Origin: Holophagae bacterium
GTDB lineage: Bacteria > Acidobacteriota > Holophagae > Acanthopleuribacterales > Acanthopleuribacteraceae
Direction of reading: 5' to 3'
Length of the DNA: 64,000 bases
Assembly (NCBI GenBank): GCA_029263455.1
Contig: JAJCXM010000014.1
Span: 62,001 to 126,000 of the forward strand
Below are positions 37,451-46,592 of this stretch, piece after piece. Position 1 is the first letter of the stretch. Every line of letters starts with the position of its first letter. The position numbers and the translations under genes were made by a program. The notes under the pieces were generated by a model. It searched no databases. It was not told the DNA's origin and saw only the letters and a list, made by a program, of their open reading frames with translations.

Positions 37451-38665
37451 TTGACCAATTTCATTCTCTTACTAAACTTGTTCGCTCAGACTGCAGTCGG
37501 GTCCCAGACTGAGATACGCGTCGACGATAGCGCAAAAAAGATACTGCAAGATTATGCTCAATCCGTCGCCGATCATGCTGCTCAGGCCTGCTTGTTGAGC
37601 CTGGACGTTTATGCCAAACAAGGCAGTGAGACCATGAATGAACACGCCAGTTTTGCATTCGCCAGCCAAATGCCCAACAAACTTAAGCTCGAATTATTGG
37701 AAGGTCGTGGGGTAACACTCGTGTCCAATGGACAAGAATCCGTTTCCTACATTCCCCGTTTAGGACAATACCGTCAGGGTCCTGCGCCAGCGAGTCTTCA
37801 ACAACTGCTGCTTGGCGATCAGTTCATCTCTACCTTCAGCGGAGGGGCAACTGCTTTCATTTGGATGCTGACCGATATTCAAAGCAGCTCCACTTTCTTA
37901 GCTGACATCACTTGGATGGTCGATATGGGTTTAGAAGAGATTGATGGTCAATCCTTTCATCGGGTCTATTTTCAAAAAAGAGACGTTGATATGAATGCCT
38001 GGTTTGAGCCGAACACCTTGCAATTACGCCGCTTGATGCCCGATCTTTCCAAAATGGTACAAGCACAACCGGGCACAGAAATCCGTATGACTTTCGAATT
38101 TCAAGATTGGAAGTCAAGCGTAGCTGATTCGGACTTCGAGTACACGCCACCGAAGGACGCCAAGAAAGTAGCCCAATTTTCGATTAACCAAGGCGGCGCA
38201 GCGCCACCAGCTTCTCACGGTCTAATTGGAAAGTCCGCCCCAGCATTTAGCCTTAAGAATTTAGAAGGCAAGTCGGTTTCGCTGGCAGACCACAAAAATA
38301 AGGACGTAGTGGTTATAGATTTTTGGGCCACTTGGTGCGGCCCTTGCCGTATGACCATGCCACTCATTGCCGAACTCGCACAAACGTATAAAGACAAGAA
38401 CGTCCATGTCTACGCCTTAAACCTCAGAGAAAACAAAGCTAAGGTGGAGAGTTTCTTAAAACAAAAAGGTCTCGACTTGAATGTGATCCTTGACGAGACC
38501 GGATCGGTTGGCAAAGATTATGTCGCTGACGCAATCCCGCAAACCGTCGTGATTGGTCAGGATGGTCGCGTACAATCGGTCCATATCGGTGTCGACCCAA
38601 ATCTGAAAGCAAAACTTGAAGCGGATATCGATACGCTTCTGACCGGAAAGAATTTGGTAGATTGA
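37451..38665 (+). CDS. Secreted LolA/RseB-like domain fused to thioredoxin (TlpA-type)
   Basis: A TTG start at 37451, seven bases after GGGAG, gives 404 residues with a signal peptide (TNFILLLNLFAQTAVGSQ). Residues about 20-240 resemble the DUF2092/LolA-RseB outer-membrane-lipoprotein-binding fold (MPNKLKLELLEGRGVTLVSN), and residues about 255-400 are a TlpA/ResA-like thioredoxin with FWATWCGPCRMT (active Cys pair) and the cis-Pro region AIPQTVVI. It may reduce disulfides in the periplasm while holding a lipid or protein through its N-terminal domain. The propeller gene follows at a gap of 11 bases and is likely cotranscribed. Confidence 0.8.
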   Translation: MTNFILLLNLFAQTAVGSQTEIRVDDSAKKILQDYAQSVADHAAQACLLSLDVYAKQGSETMNEHASFAFASQMPNKLKLELLEGRGVTLVSNGQESVSYIPRLGQYRQGPAPASLQQLLLGDQFISTFSGGATAFIWMLTDIQSSSTFLADITWMVDMGLEEIDGQSFHRVYFQKRDVDMNAWFEPNTLQLRRLMPDLSKMVQAQPGTEIRMTFEFQDWKSSVADSDFEYTPPKDAKKVAQFSINQGGAAPPASHGLIGKSAPAFSLKNLEGKSVSLADHKNKDVVVIDFWATWCGPCRMTMPLIAELAQTYKDKNVHVYALNLRENKAKVESFLKQKGLDLNVILDETGSVGKDYVADAIPQTVVIGQDGRVQSVHIGVDPNLKAKLEADIDTLLTGKNLVD

Positions 38666-38676
38666 AGGAGCAAGTC

Positions 38677-39747
38677 ATGAAATCTGTTTGCATGTTTTTC
38701 GTTGCTTTCGCATCGCTGGCCGGGAATTTGGCTGTCGAGCCAAAACTCCAATTTGAAGCGCCACCCCAAGATCTTGACTTCTTTCTGCAGAACCCATCTT
38801 CCATTGACATAGACGCCCAAGGGAACTTCTATATATTGGATTTTGGTGCATCCGTCATCTTCGTTTGGAATGAAGATGGAAGTTTTTCGCATGTGATTGG
38901 AAAACCAGGTGAAGGACCCGGTGAATTATCTTTTAATGGTCGAGGGGGTGGACCACAAGGTTACGTCGGTGTCAACGATGGTAAGGTCTACGTCTACAAT
39001 GGCGGCAAACGAAACCTGGAAGTTTTTTCGCTTAAGGGCGACTACCAAAAATCGATCGCCTTGGATATTCGCGGTGGACGTACTGGCAGTTTTTTTGTCA
39101 CACCCAATAACGAGTTCCTCATTTATCAGCAAAGTTTCATGCGCGAAACACCGGCACGCGAAGTATTGAAATTCAGCTCTGACGGCAAAGAAAGTAAAGT
39201 CTTGGCCAGCATTGAAGACCACAGTTTCAAAAGGGAAGGAACCGGGGGCGGACGACCAACAGCCGTGGTTATCAATGCCTACAGCCCTACTTTGTTCATG
39301 ACTTACAATGCGGTCCTAAATAGACTAGTCACCGCTGATACCGGCAAGCCAGAATTCAAATTCAGATCACTTGAAAATGAAAATGCCCAATCCGTTAAAC
39401 TTGCGCTGGTTCAGCGCGATATATCGGACTTTGACCGCAACGAATTCGACGAATTACCCTTCATTAAGAATTCAAATTTCCTAAAAGCAACCTACGGGGA
39501 AAAGTTCCCCTTCTTCACCGGCATCTTATCCTATGGCGAAAACTTTCTTGTCTATGAAGAATCACCACTCACCCATCGTGTTTCGGGTTATTTGGTCAAC
39601 AAATCGGGCACCATGTTGGGCCACGTGAAAATGACGTTGGGACAAGGCGGCGGATTGATGGGTATGCGAGGTAGGCTTGTCGGCGTCTTCGTTGACGATG
39701 AAGGTGAGCTCTCAATTCGAGAACTGACGGTGGGATCTGAATCCTAG
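38677..39747 (+). CDS. Secreted 6-bladed beta-propeller (NHL/6-bladed) protein
   Basis: 356 residues from an ATG with AAGGAG seven bases upstream. After a signal peptide (MKSVCMFFVAFASLAGNLA) come NHL-like strands (PSSIDIDAQGNFYILDFG, GKVYVYNGGKRNLEVFSLKG), suggesting a 6-bladed propeller. Such proteins bind ligands or partners in the periplasm. Likely an operon with the thioredoxin fusion just upstream. Its 3' end overlaps the convergent decarboxylase gene by 4 bases. Confidence 0.7.
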   Translation: MKSVCMFFVAFASLAGNLAVEPKLQFEAPPQDLDFFLQNPSSIDIDAQGNFYILDFGASVIFVWNEDGSFSHVIGKPGEGPGELSFNGRGGGPQGYVGVNDGKVYVYNGGKRNLEVFSLKGDYQKSIALDIRGGRTGSFFVTPNNEFLIYQQSFMRETPAREVLKFSSDGKESKVLASIEDHSFKREGTGGGRPTAVVINAYSPTLFMTYNAVLNRLVTADTGKPEFKFRSLENENAQSVKLALVQRDISDFDRNEFDELPFIKNSNFLKATYGEKFPFFTGILSYGENFLVYEESPLTHRVSGYLVNKSGTMLGHVKMTLGQGGGLMGMRGRLVGVFVDDEGELSIRELTVGSES

Positions 39748-41120
39748 TCAGCGGCTAGCTGATCTTGTATTAGTTTCCAGAGCTGGTGCACATGTGTCCA
39801 GGTTTGGTGCGTCTGGCCAAATGACACCCGCATCAAATAGCGAGAATTCACTACTGTATGTGTTAGGAAGACTGAACCTGTTTCATTCAACCGTTTCATC
39901 AATGACTCCGTTTGACCATCACCATCTAAATACACGCACACCGTATTCAGCTTCGGCTGCGACCACAGACTAAGTTGAGGATGGTCAGCCACCTGCTGGG
40001 CAAACCACTTGGCCATTTCCAAGTGAAGACGGATTCGGTCTTGCAATCCTTTAACACCCATCGTGCGCATCACGAACCATAATTTGAGCGCCCGAAAGCG
40101 GCGCCCCAACTGAATCGACCAGTCTCTGAAGTTCTCAACGGACGCGTCATGCTCGGTCTTCAGGTATTCGGGCTGAATCGCCAAGGCACGCTTCAATTGC
40201 ATAGGGTCCTTGCAGAAATACGCGCTGCAATCAAAATTGGTGAACATCCACTTGTGGGGATTAAACAAAAAGGAATCCGCTTGGGCCACGCCATCCATAA
40301 GCCACCTCATTTCGGGCAAGATGGCAGCGGTTCCAGCCAGAGCAGCATCTACATGCAAATAAATGCCTTTGGCCACACAGATGTCTGCGATTTCGGCAAC
40401 CGGGTCGATCGCGGTGGTGGATGTCGTGCCGACCGTGGCCATGACGAAAAAGGGAACATTTCCCAGTTGCTCATCCTGTTCAATCATCGCCTTTAAAGCC
40501 GTTACATTCATAGCTTGTTGTTCGTTGCTAGGAACCGCTCTCAAAAAGGCATCGCCGATACCAGCAATACGAGCCGCTTTAATCGCGGAGCTATGCGCTT
40601 GGTCCGATGCATAAGCTACCAATGGTTTCTTGCCATAATAGCCATCTGCGTTAATGGCAGCCACTTGCTCACGAGCCGCCAACATGGCACACAGAGTTCC
40701 CGTCGAAGCAGTATCTTGAATGGTCCCGGGCCAATTGAGCCCAAGTAGTTCACCTAACCAACGCATCATCACCATTTCCAGTTCAGTGGCAGCTGGACTG
40801 GTGGCCCAACTCATGGCATTCACATTCAGCCCTGCGCTTAATAACTCGCCCAAAATACCGGCACCAGAATGGTTACAAGGAAAGTAGCCCATATACCTGG
40901 GATCATTCCAATGACTGGTCAACGGCAGAATCATCTCTTGAAAGTCGGCTAACACCTGACTCCCTGATTCAGCCTCTTGGGGCGGACTTGTAGGGATCTG
41001 CTTTAGCAAATCACCCGGTTGACAGTTCGGTGTAACCGGTCCTTCGTAACCCTTGTCCATATAGTCGGCGATCCAGTCAATGACCTGATAGCCTAGCTTG
41101 CGAAATTCATGGACGTCCAT
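39744..41120 (-). CDS. Group II PLP decarboxylase (aromatic-L-amino-acid decarboxylase-like)
   Basis: 458 residues from an ATG at 41120 with GGGAGC upstream. The N-terminus MDVHEFRKLGYQVIDWIADY and the PLP motif FNPHKWMFTNFDCS (Schiff-base Lys) are those of group II amino-acid decarboxylases, and SGTLCAMLAARE and HVDAALAGTAAI are further family blocks. It would convert an aromatic amino acid (Trp, Tyr or Phe) to the amine; glutamate or 2,4-diaminobutyrate are alternatives. The NhaC gene diverges from it 152 bases away, and an amine-producing decarboxylase beside an antiporter could serve pH homeostasis, though NhaC is not an amino-acid antiporter. Confidence 0.88.
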   Translation of the reverse strand: MDVHEFRKLGYQVIDWIADYMDKGYEGPVTPNCQPGDLLKQIPTSPPQEAESGSQVLADFQEMILPLTSHWNDPRYMGYFPCNHSGAGILGELLSAGLNVNAMSWATSPAATELEMVMMRWLGELLGLNWPGTIQDTASTGTLCAMLAAREQVAAINADGYYGKKPLVAYASDQAHSSAIKAARIAGIGDAFLRAVPSNEQQAMNVTALKAMIEQDEQLGNVPFFVMATVGTTSTTAIDPVAEIADICVAKGIYLHVDAALAGTAAILPEMRWLMDGVAQADSFLFNPHKWMFTNFDCSAYFCKDPMQLKRALAIQPEYLKTEHDASVENFRDWSIQLGRRFRALKLWFVMRTMGVKGLQDRIRLHLEMAKWFAQQVADHPQLSLWSQPKLNTVCVYLDGDGQTESLMKRLNETGSVFLTHTVVNSRYLMRVSFGQTHQTWTHVHQLWKLIQDQLAAD

Positions 41121-41272
41121 GCGTTTTGCTCCCGTTGCCGTCGATGCGCACCATTCAAACACAAAAAGACACACGAGGCACCCCAAAGCAATTATCAGAA
41201 TGCCGGTTCCCACGTCGGCGGTTGTGCCTGTTATACTTGCGGCTGTTTAACCAAACCCAACAAGGAAACCTG

Positions 41273-42733
41273 ATGAGTTCAAGCAATCACACACAGCCCA
41301 ATCTGTGGGAATCTTTAGTACCCGTCCTTTTTCTGATCGTTATGTTGGCCGCATCGGTGGTCTTTTTTAAGGATAACTCCTCATACGGTCCTAACCAGAT
41401 TGCTCTTATTCTTAGTGCCGCCGTCGCTGCTTTACTCGGGCTCCGGCACGGATATACCTGGAAAGAAATCGAAGAGGGCATCGTGCACGGCATTTCACTT
41501 TCGACCGGTGCACTCTTGATTCTGTTGGTTGTCGGTTCACTCATCGGTACTTGGATCCTGGCTGGGGTCGTTCCCACCATGATCTATTACGGATTACTTA
41601 TTCTCCATCCCACGATTTTTTACGCCGCATCCTGTGTGATTTGTGCGTTGGTTGCCGTTTCCACGGGTAGCTCATGGACAACCGCTAGTACAGTCGGGAT
41701 TGCGCTTGTAGGCATCGCCACAGCTCTGGACATGAATGTCGGTATCGCAGCCGGAGCAATCATTTCTGGCTCCTATTTTGGCGATAAACTATCACCGCTC
41801 TCAGACACAACCAACCTAGCTCCGGCTATGGCTGGCACGGACTTGTTTACTCATATTCGTCATATGCTGTGGACAACTGTTCCCAGTTTAGGCATCGCCT
41901 TAATTGCCTTTACCTTGATTGGTTTCTTTTCTGAAGCCCGCGGCGAGGCAGACCTTCATGCCTTTACTCAGGCGCTAAATGAGGGTTTTGTCATTGGCCC
42001 CCATCTGTTGATTCCGCCATGTGTCGTACTCTTCCTGGTCATCAAGAAGATGCCTGCCTTTCCGGCATTACTCATAGGCGCCCTGACAGGTGGGATATTT
42101 GCCGTGATTTTCCAACAGAACTCCGTTTTGGCCTATGTAGGTGAGAGCGATCTGCCTAAGTTCTTTATTCTAATGAAGGGCTTCTGGACGGCCATGTTCA
42201 CCAGCTACCAAGCCTCGACGAGTAACGAAGCCTTGAACGAATTGCTGTCAAGGGGCGGCATGGACAGCATGTTGAATACCGTTTGGTTGATCCTGTCAGC
42301 CATGACCTTTGGTGCGGTTATGGAAACCACCAAAATGCTTGAACGCATTGCCAGCAGCATCTTGAGCATGGCCCATTCGACAGGCAGTCTGATCCTGGCA
42401 ACGCTGACAACCAGCATCGGCATGAACATCATTGCCTCCGATCAATACATTGCCATTGTCATTCCAGGCCGAATGTTTCGAGCCGAATTTGAACACAGAA
42501 AATTACACCCAAAGAATTTGTCGCGCTGCCTGGAGGACGCCGGCACACTTACGTCACCGCTAGTTCCCTGGAACACATGTGGTGCGTTCATGGCTACTAG
42601 CCTAGGTGTGCCGACGTTGGCGTATCTTCCTTACTGTTTCTTTAACCTTATGAATCCAGTTATTTCCGCCATCTATGGCTTCACCGGATTTTCGATCGAG
42701 AAGCTTGAAGACTCAGATGGAGATAAGGCTTAA
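41273..42733 (+). CDS. nhaC: NhaC-type Na+/H+ antiporter
   Basis: 486 residues with about 11 hydrophobic helices, from an ATG with AAGGAAA upstream. Residues MAGTDLFTHIRHMLW, STSNEALNELLSRGGM and GMNIIASDQYIAIVIPGRMF match NhaC proteins. It exchanges external H+ for internal Na+, aiding salt and alkali tolerance, or in some relatives carries organic anions such as malate-lactate. It is the first gene on its strand after the divergent decarboxylase. No regulator lies next to it. Confidence 0.85.
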   Translation: MSSSNHTQPNLWESLVPVLFLIVMLAASVVFFKDNSSYGPNQIALILSAAVAALLGLRHGYTWKEIEEGIVHGISLSTGALLILLVVGSLIGTWILAGVVPTMIYYGLLILHPTIFYAASCVICALVAVSTGSSWTTASTVGIALVGIATALDMNVGIAAGAIISGSYFGDKLSPLSDTTNLAPAMAGTDLFTHIRHMLWTTVPSLGIALIAFTLIGFFSEARGEADLHAFTQALNEGFVIGPHLLIPPCVVLFLVIKKMPAFPALLIGALTGGIFAVIFQQNSVLAYVGESDLPKFFILMKGFWTAMFTSYQASTSNEALNELLSRGGMDSMLNTVWLILSAMTFGAVMETTKMLERIASSILSMAHSTGSLILATLTTSIGMNIIASDQYIAIVIPGRMFRAEFEHRKLHPKNLSRCLEDAGTLTSPLVPWNTCGAFMATSLGVPTLAYLPYCFFNLMNPVISAIYGFTGFSIEKLEDSDGDKA

Positions 42734-42757
42734 TCTAGGCATCGGTCAAAAGATAGA

Positions 42758-44233
42758 TCAGCGCTCGTTCTTTTGTTCTACGCGACGTATGAGCTCTTCT
42801 TGCTCCTGGCGAATCTTTTCTAGCTCGGCGGCCTGTTGCGCAAGCTCTTGTTCCAGCTGCGCTTCCATCTCTTTTTGTTGATGTTTTAGCAGTAGCTGCT
42901 GCTGGGCCAAATCTTCGTGGACCTTTTCGAGTTCACGACTCTTGATTTCTTCCATTACCGCACGTTCATGTTCAATTTGCATTTTCTCAGCTTCCGCCAT
43001 CACAACTCGTTCCTGTTCTTGAGCCTGTTGCGCTCTTTCTTTAAGAACCAAAACACCCTGGTGGAGGGCCTCCACACGTTGTAACTCCATTTCCTGCAAC
43101 TGGCCTTCCAAGGCCATACGTTGTGATTCAACATGCCGTTGGTCGCCTTCACCGCGGGAAGCCATTTCTTGTGCTTCGTGGAGCGCTTGCCTTAGCTCCC
43201 GGTTCTCGTCTTCAAGTCGTGCCAATCTTTCATTCAAATCCTCGTCAGAGTGTCGCTCCTGAACGACCACATCTTCGCCGTCAATCGTGACTGGTGCCTG
43301 CGGAAGCCAAATGACACCCTGCAACCCAAAACATACCAAGGCCAAGCATGCCGTGAGGCGCGCGGAGTTGGGCTTAGGTCTAATAATCATGGTTAGTCTC
43401 CTTTTGATTGTGTTTGAATCATGTGCCATAGCTGGCAACGGACTCCATCCTGATTTGGATCGCTGCCAACTCAACATTTGAATTAAAAGGTTTGCGTACC
43501 TTCGAGGTTGGACGCCTGCCTCTAGCGCTCTAGAGTCACAACACCATTCGGCCGTTTCTCGTACCCGCCTCATTGCCAACCAAACCAGAGGATTAAAGAC
43601 GAAAACTGAGGCAGCTACATAAGCCAATGTCAGTCGCATCACATCTCGCCGTTCGATATGGGCCAGTTCATGACAAGTGATCGCATCAAAATCGTCGCGA
43701 TGGACCAACCAAGGTGCATTCTCCGGATATACGACCTGAGAGCGCGTAAGTCCCATAGTGAAAGGCGACTTAATTCCGGAAACCAACCTGCCGCTTACCG
43801 CTCGTCCAATGGCGAAACGCTTGACCCAAAAGTGTAATCTTTGCGCCTGTATGCCCTTGAGTGGACTGCTTCCCTGCATGAGTTTCTCGATACGGACATA
43901 TTCGACGAACACGCGACCCAGCAGCAACAGTACACAAATGACCCAGAGACCCATAATCCACTGCGGCCAGCTCGCTACCTGAACAAGTGAAACGGATGGC
44001 TCTGCAAGAGCAGCAGACTTAGAAAGTTCGATTGGCACAATTGACTGGGCGCGCGGCAAAAACAACACAACCACTGGCCATACAGTCATCCCAAATAATG
44101 CTAATAGCCAAAGCCTGTGCGCCATCTTAGGCGCCACGGACCTTTCTAGTCGATGCCGGAATAACCACAGTGGGATAAACCACAGGCCCTGCAAAAGCGA
44201 TGCTGCCGCCAGCCACAAACAAATACTAATCAT
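42758..44233 (-). CDS. BlaR1/MecR1-like M56 membrane metalloprotease with a coiled-coil tail
   Basis: 491 residues; the start at 44233 overlaps the end of the blaI-type gene by 8 bases and has AGGAGG 12 bases upstream. Three to four membrane helices flank the gluzincin motif CHELAHIERRD (His188, Glu189, His192) with the third ligand in ETAEWCCD (about 226). After a final helix (about 288-306), where BlaR1 carries a penicillin-binding domain, there is instead a 160-residue Gln/Glu-rich coiled coil (about 330-491). It probably cleaves its BlaI-type repressor on an envelope signal sensed by, or through, the coiled coil. Confidence 0.85.
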   Translation of the reverse strand: MISICLWLAAASLLQGLWFIPLWLFRHRLERSVAPKMAHRLWLLALFGMTVWPVVVLFLPRAQSIVPIELSKSAALAEPSVSLVQVASWPQWIMGLWVICVLLLLGRVFVEYVRIEKLMQGSSPLKGIQAQRLHFWVKRFAIGRAVSGRLVSGIKSPFTMGLTRSQVVYPENAPWLVHRDDFDAITCHELAHIERRDVMRLTLAYVAASVFVFNPLVWLAMRRVRETAEWCCDSRALEAGVQPRRYANLLIQMLSWQRSKSGWSPLPAMAHDSNTIKRRLTMIIRPKPNSARLTACLALVCFGLQGVIWLPQAPVTIDGEDVVVQERHSDEDLNERLARLEDENRELRQALHEAQEMASRGEGDQRHVESQRMALEGQLQEMELQRVEALHQGVLVLKERAQQAQEQERVVMAEAEKMQIEHERAVMEEIKSRELEKVHEDLAQQQLLLKHQQKEMEAQLEQELAQQAAELEKIRQEQEELIRRVEQKNER

Positions 44234-44615
44234 GGTCAGACCCTGCCTCCTGCACCCAAACACGCAATTGCTCAAGCTCTGCCTTGTTCAACTCGGTATC
44301 TTGGATAAGGTTCTGCATCAGCAGTTTTGGGGAATTACCAAAGAATCGATCCAATACGAATTTAAGTGCGTCACGTCGTGCTTCCGACTGCAAAATTAAC
44401 GGATAAAAGACATGTGCTTTGCCGTCTTTCGTGTGTCCCACACAGCCCTTTTTCTCCAGGATACGCAACAGCGTTAACACCGTTGTATAAGCGGGTTCTG
44501 GTTTTAGGTTCAGCGTACTAATAATTTCGGACACTTTTGCTTCCTTCAAACGCCAGAGCACCTCCATGATGGGTACCTCGGCATCGGTTAGGGTGGGTGA
44601 AGAATTGCGCGGCAT
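44226..44615 (-). CDS. blaI: BlaI/MecI/CopY family repressor
   Basis: 129 residues, the normal length. The winged helix spans about 5-75 (LTDAEVPIMEVLWRLKEAKV and TTVLTLLRILEKKGCVGH), followed by the dimerisation helix region. The ATG at 44615 follows AGGTG closely. It overlaps the M56 protease gene. The operator at 44623-44638 lies directly before its start, so it should repress the operon and be relieved when the M56 protease cuts it. No beta-lactamase is nearby; the name is by family, not by drug. Confidence 0.88.
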   Translation of the reverse strand: MPRNSSPTLTDAEVPIMEVLWRLKEAKVSEIISTLNLKPEPAYTTVLTLLRILEKKGCVGHTKDGKAHVFYPLILQSEARRDALKFVLDRFFGNSPKLLMQNLIQDTELNKAELEQLRVWVQEAGSDHD

Positions 44616-44622
44616 AAACACC

Positions 44623-44672
44623 TACTAATGAATTAGTATTAACAATATGAATGCTGGTTTTGAGCTTGTCAA
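44623..44672 (-). promoter_or_regulatory. blaI promoter with BlaI-type operator
   Basis: On the minus strand, TTGACA (44672-44667), a 17-base spacer and CATATT (44649-44644) make a promoter. Just downstream is TACTAAT-GA-ATTAGTA (44623-44638), a perfect 7-bp dyad with the TACA/TACT-type half-sites typical of BlaI operators. It ends eight bases before the start codon. Confidence 0.75.
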
Positions 44673-44757
44673 GTAGTTCCTTCGTGCGCTTGCCTTGAGT
44701 TTTGTTAGAATCAATGTAAACGACACTTAAGGCAGCGTTTAGGCCACATGAGGTTGC

Positions 44758-45267
44758 GTGAATAGTTTCATCGATAAACTGAATGCAGGAATGGCTCGAT
44801 TGCTGGCCTGGCTGACTCTGGCCATGGTCCTCCTGGGCGCCTTCAACGCGGTTGCGCGCTATTTGGGTCGAGCGATAGGCGTTAATCTCAGCTCAAATAT
44901 CTATATAGAATCCCAATGGTATTTGTTCTCATTGGTTTTCCTTTTTGGCGCAGCTTATACCTTAAAAAAGGACGAGCACGTCCGCGTGGATGTTATCTAT
45001 GGACGCTTAAAACCTAAACACAAGGCTTGGATCGATCTGACGGGAACCTTAATATTTTTGATTCCTTTTTGCCTGCTCATGATTTGGGTTACGACGCCGG
45101 CCGCGATCAATTCTTGGCGTGAATTGGAGATGTCCAATGATCCGGGTGGTTTAGCTAGGTTTCCCATCAAAACGATGATCCCTTTGGCCTTTTTACTCCT
45201 ACTCATACAAGGCATCGCTTGGGCGACCCAACTCTGGATACAATTGCGAGACAAGAACGAGACATGA
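44758..45267 (+). CDS. dctQ: TRAP transporter small permease (DctQ)
   Basis: 169 residues, four hydrophobic helices, with RLLAWLTLAMVLLGAFNAVARYLG at helix 1 split by a short loop and KKDEHVRVDVIY, the conserved DctQ motif after helix 2. It is the small membrane subunit of a TRAP transporter. The GTG start has GAGG upstream. Its stop codon overlaps the dctM start. Substrates of TRAP systems are usually organic acids or sialic/taurine-like molecules; here unknown. Confidence 0.9.
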   Translation: MNSFIDKLNAGMARLLAWLTLAMVLLGAFNAVARYLGRAIGVNLSSNIYIESQWYLFSLVFLFGAAYTLKKDEHVRVDVIYGRLKPKHKAWIDLTGTLIFLIPFCLLMIWVTTPAAINSWRELEMSNDPGGLARFPIKTMIPLAFLLLLIQGIAWATQLWIQLRDKNET

Positions 45268-46586
45268 CGCATAACGCCTTAGCGCCCATGATGTTTATCG
45301 TTGCATTTGGTCTTATTTTCACAGGCTACCCGGTTGCCTTTGCCCTCGGTGGCACGTCTCTTATCTTCGCGGCCATTGGCATTTCAATGGGCTACTTTGA
45401 TTGGGGGCTCATGTTTGCCCTGTCCGACCGCACAATGGGCATCATGTCAAACACGGTGTTATTGGCTGTTCCGTTTTTCATTTTCATGGGCGCTGTACTT
45501 GAGAAATCTCGCTTAGCGGAAGATTTACTGAAGACCGTAGGCATGCTCTTCGGCCCCGTCAGAGGGGGCTTAGGACTCGCGGTCATATTTGTTGGTGCCC
45601 TCCTGGCCGCCGCAACCGGCGTTGTCGGAGCAAGCGTGGTGGCCATGGGTATGATCTCTCTTCCGGTCATGCTTCAGTACGGTTACTCCAAAACAATCGC
45701 CACTGGCCTTATTACGGCTTCAGGTACGTTGGGTCAAATCATTCCGCCTAGCGTTGTGCTGGTTGTCCTGGCCGATCAGATGGGGATATCGGTTGGCGAT
45801 CTCTTTCGCGGCGCGCTACTTCCGGGTCTCTTATTAGCCGGTCTTTATGCCGTCTACGCAATAGGCGTTGCCATAACTCGACCTAGTCAAATGCCTGCTC
45901 TACCTCTATCCGTTCGAGACATTCATGGCTGGTTATTAGGTAAAAAGGTTCTACTGGTGTTATTTCCGCCTTTAGCTTTGATTTTACTCGTGCTCGGCAG
46001 TATTTTCATGGGCGTTGCAACGCCTACTGAAGCCGGAGCCTTAGGCGCAGTTGGCGCCATGTTGCTGGCCGCCATCAATCGACGATTAAGAAAAAAAACA
46101 CTAACCGATTCCCTAGACCATACGGTCCGTCTCACTTCAATGGTCATGTTTCTGCTGATCGGCTCGACAGCCTTCACACTCGTTTTCCGTGGTTTGTTTG
46201 GAGACATATGGATCAAAGACCTATTAACCAATCTGCCAGGCGGTGCTGTGGGTTTGTTGGTGATCGCTAATCTTGTGATTTTTGTACTGGGATTCTTTAT
46301 TGATTTTTTCGAAATCGCCTTTATTATCCTGCCACTCTTAGTGCCGGCGGCAAGACATTTGGACATCAATCTCGTATGGTTCGGGGTCATGGTGGGCATG
46401 AATTTACAGACTTCGTTCTTGACCCCTCCTTTTGGATTTGCGCTCTTTTATTTGCGCGGCGTCGCCCCACCTGAAATCAAAACAACCGATATCTATAAAG
46501 GCGTCTTTCCATTTATTGTCATCCAATTGATCGGCTTATTGTTGATCGTCATCTTCCCTGAGATCGTGTTGTACCTGGTCGACTGA
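45264..46586 (+). CDS. dctM: TRAP transporter large permease (DctM)
   Basis: 440 residues with about 11-12 hydrophobic helices; FALGGTSLIFAAIG, FFIFMGAVLEKSRLAEDLL, ATGVVGASVVAMGMISLP and PPFGFALFYLRGVAP are DctM blocks. It forms the transport channel and is driven by a sodium or proton gradient. It starts at an ATG overlapping dctQ (ATGA). No periplasmic DctP/TAXI receptor gene is seen in the window, although it is normally next to these two genes. Confidence 0.92.
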   Translation: MTHNALAPMMFIVAFGLIFTGYPVAFALGGTSLIFAAIGISMGYFDWGLMFALSDRTMGIMSNTVLLAVPFFIFMGAVLEKSRLAEDLLKTVGMLFGPVRGGLGLAVIFVGALLAAATGVVGASVVAMGMISLPVMLQYGYSKTIATGLITASGTLGQIIPPSVVLVVLADQMGISVGDLFRGALLPGLLLAGLYAVYAIGVAITRPSQMPALPLSVRDIHGWLLGKKVLLVLFPPLALILLVLGSIFMGVATPTEAGALGAVGAMLLAAINRRLRKKTLTDSLDHTVRLTSMVMFLLIGSTAFTLVFRGLFGDIWIKDLLTNLPGGAVGLLVIANLVIFVLGFFIDFFEIAFIILPLLVPAARHLDINLVWFGVMVGMNLQTSFLTPPFGFALFYLRGVAPPEIKTTDIYKGVFPFIVIQLIGLLLIVIFPEIVLYLVD

Positions 46587-46592
46587 TAACTC

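Noticed and set aside
42758-44615. Beta-lactam resistance operon
   Set aside because: No beta-lactamase gene and no penicillin-binding sensor domain in the M56 protein; only the family names suggest drugs.
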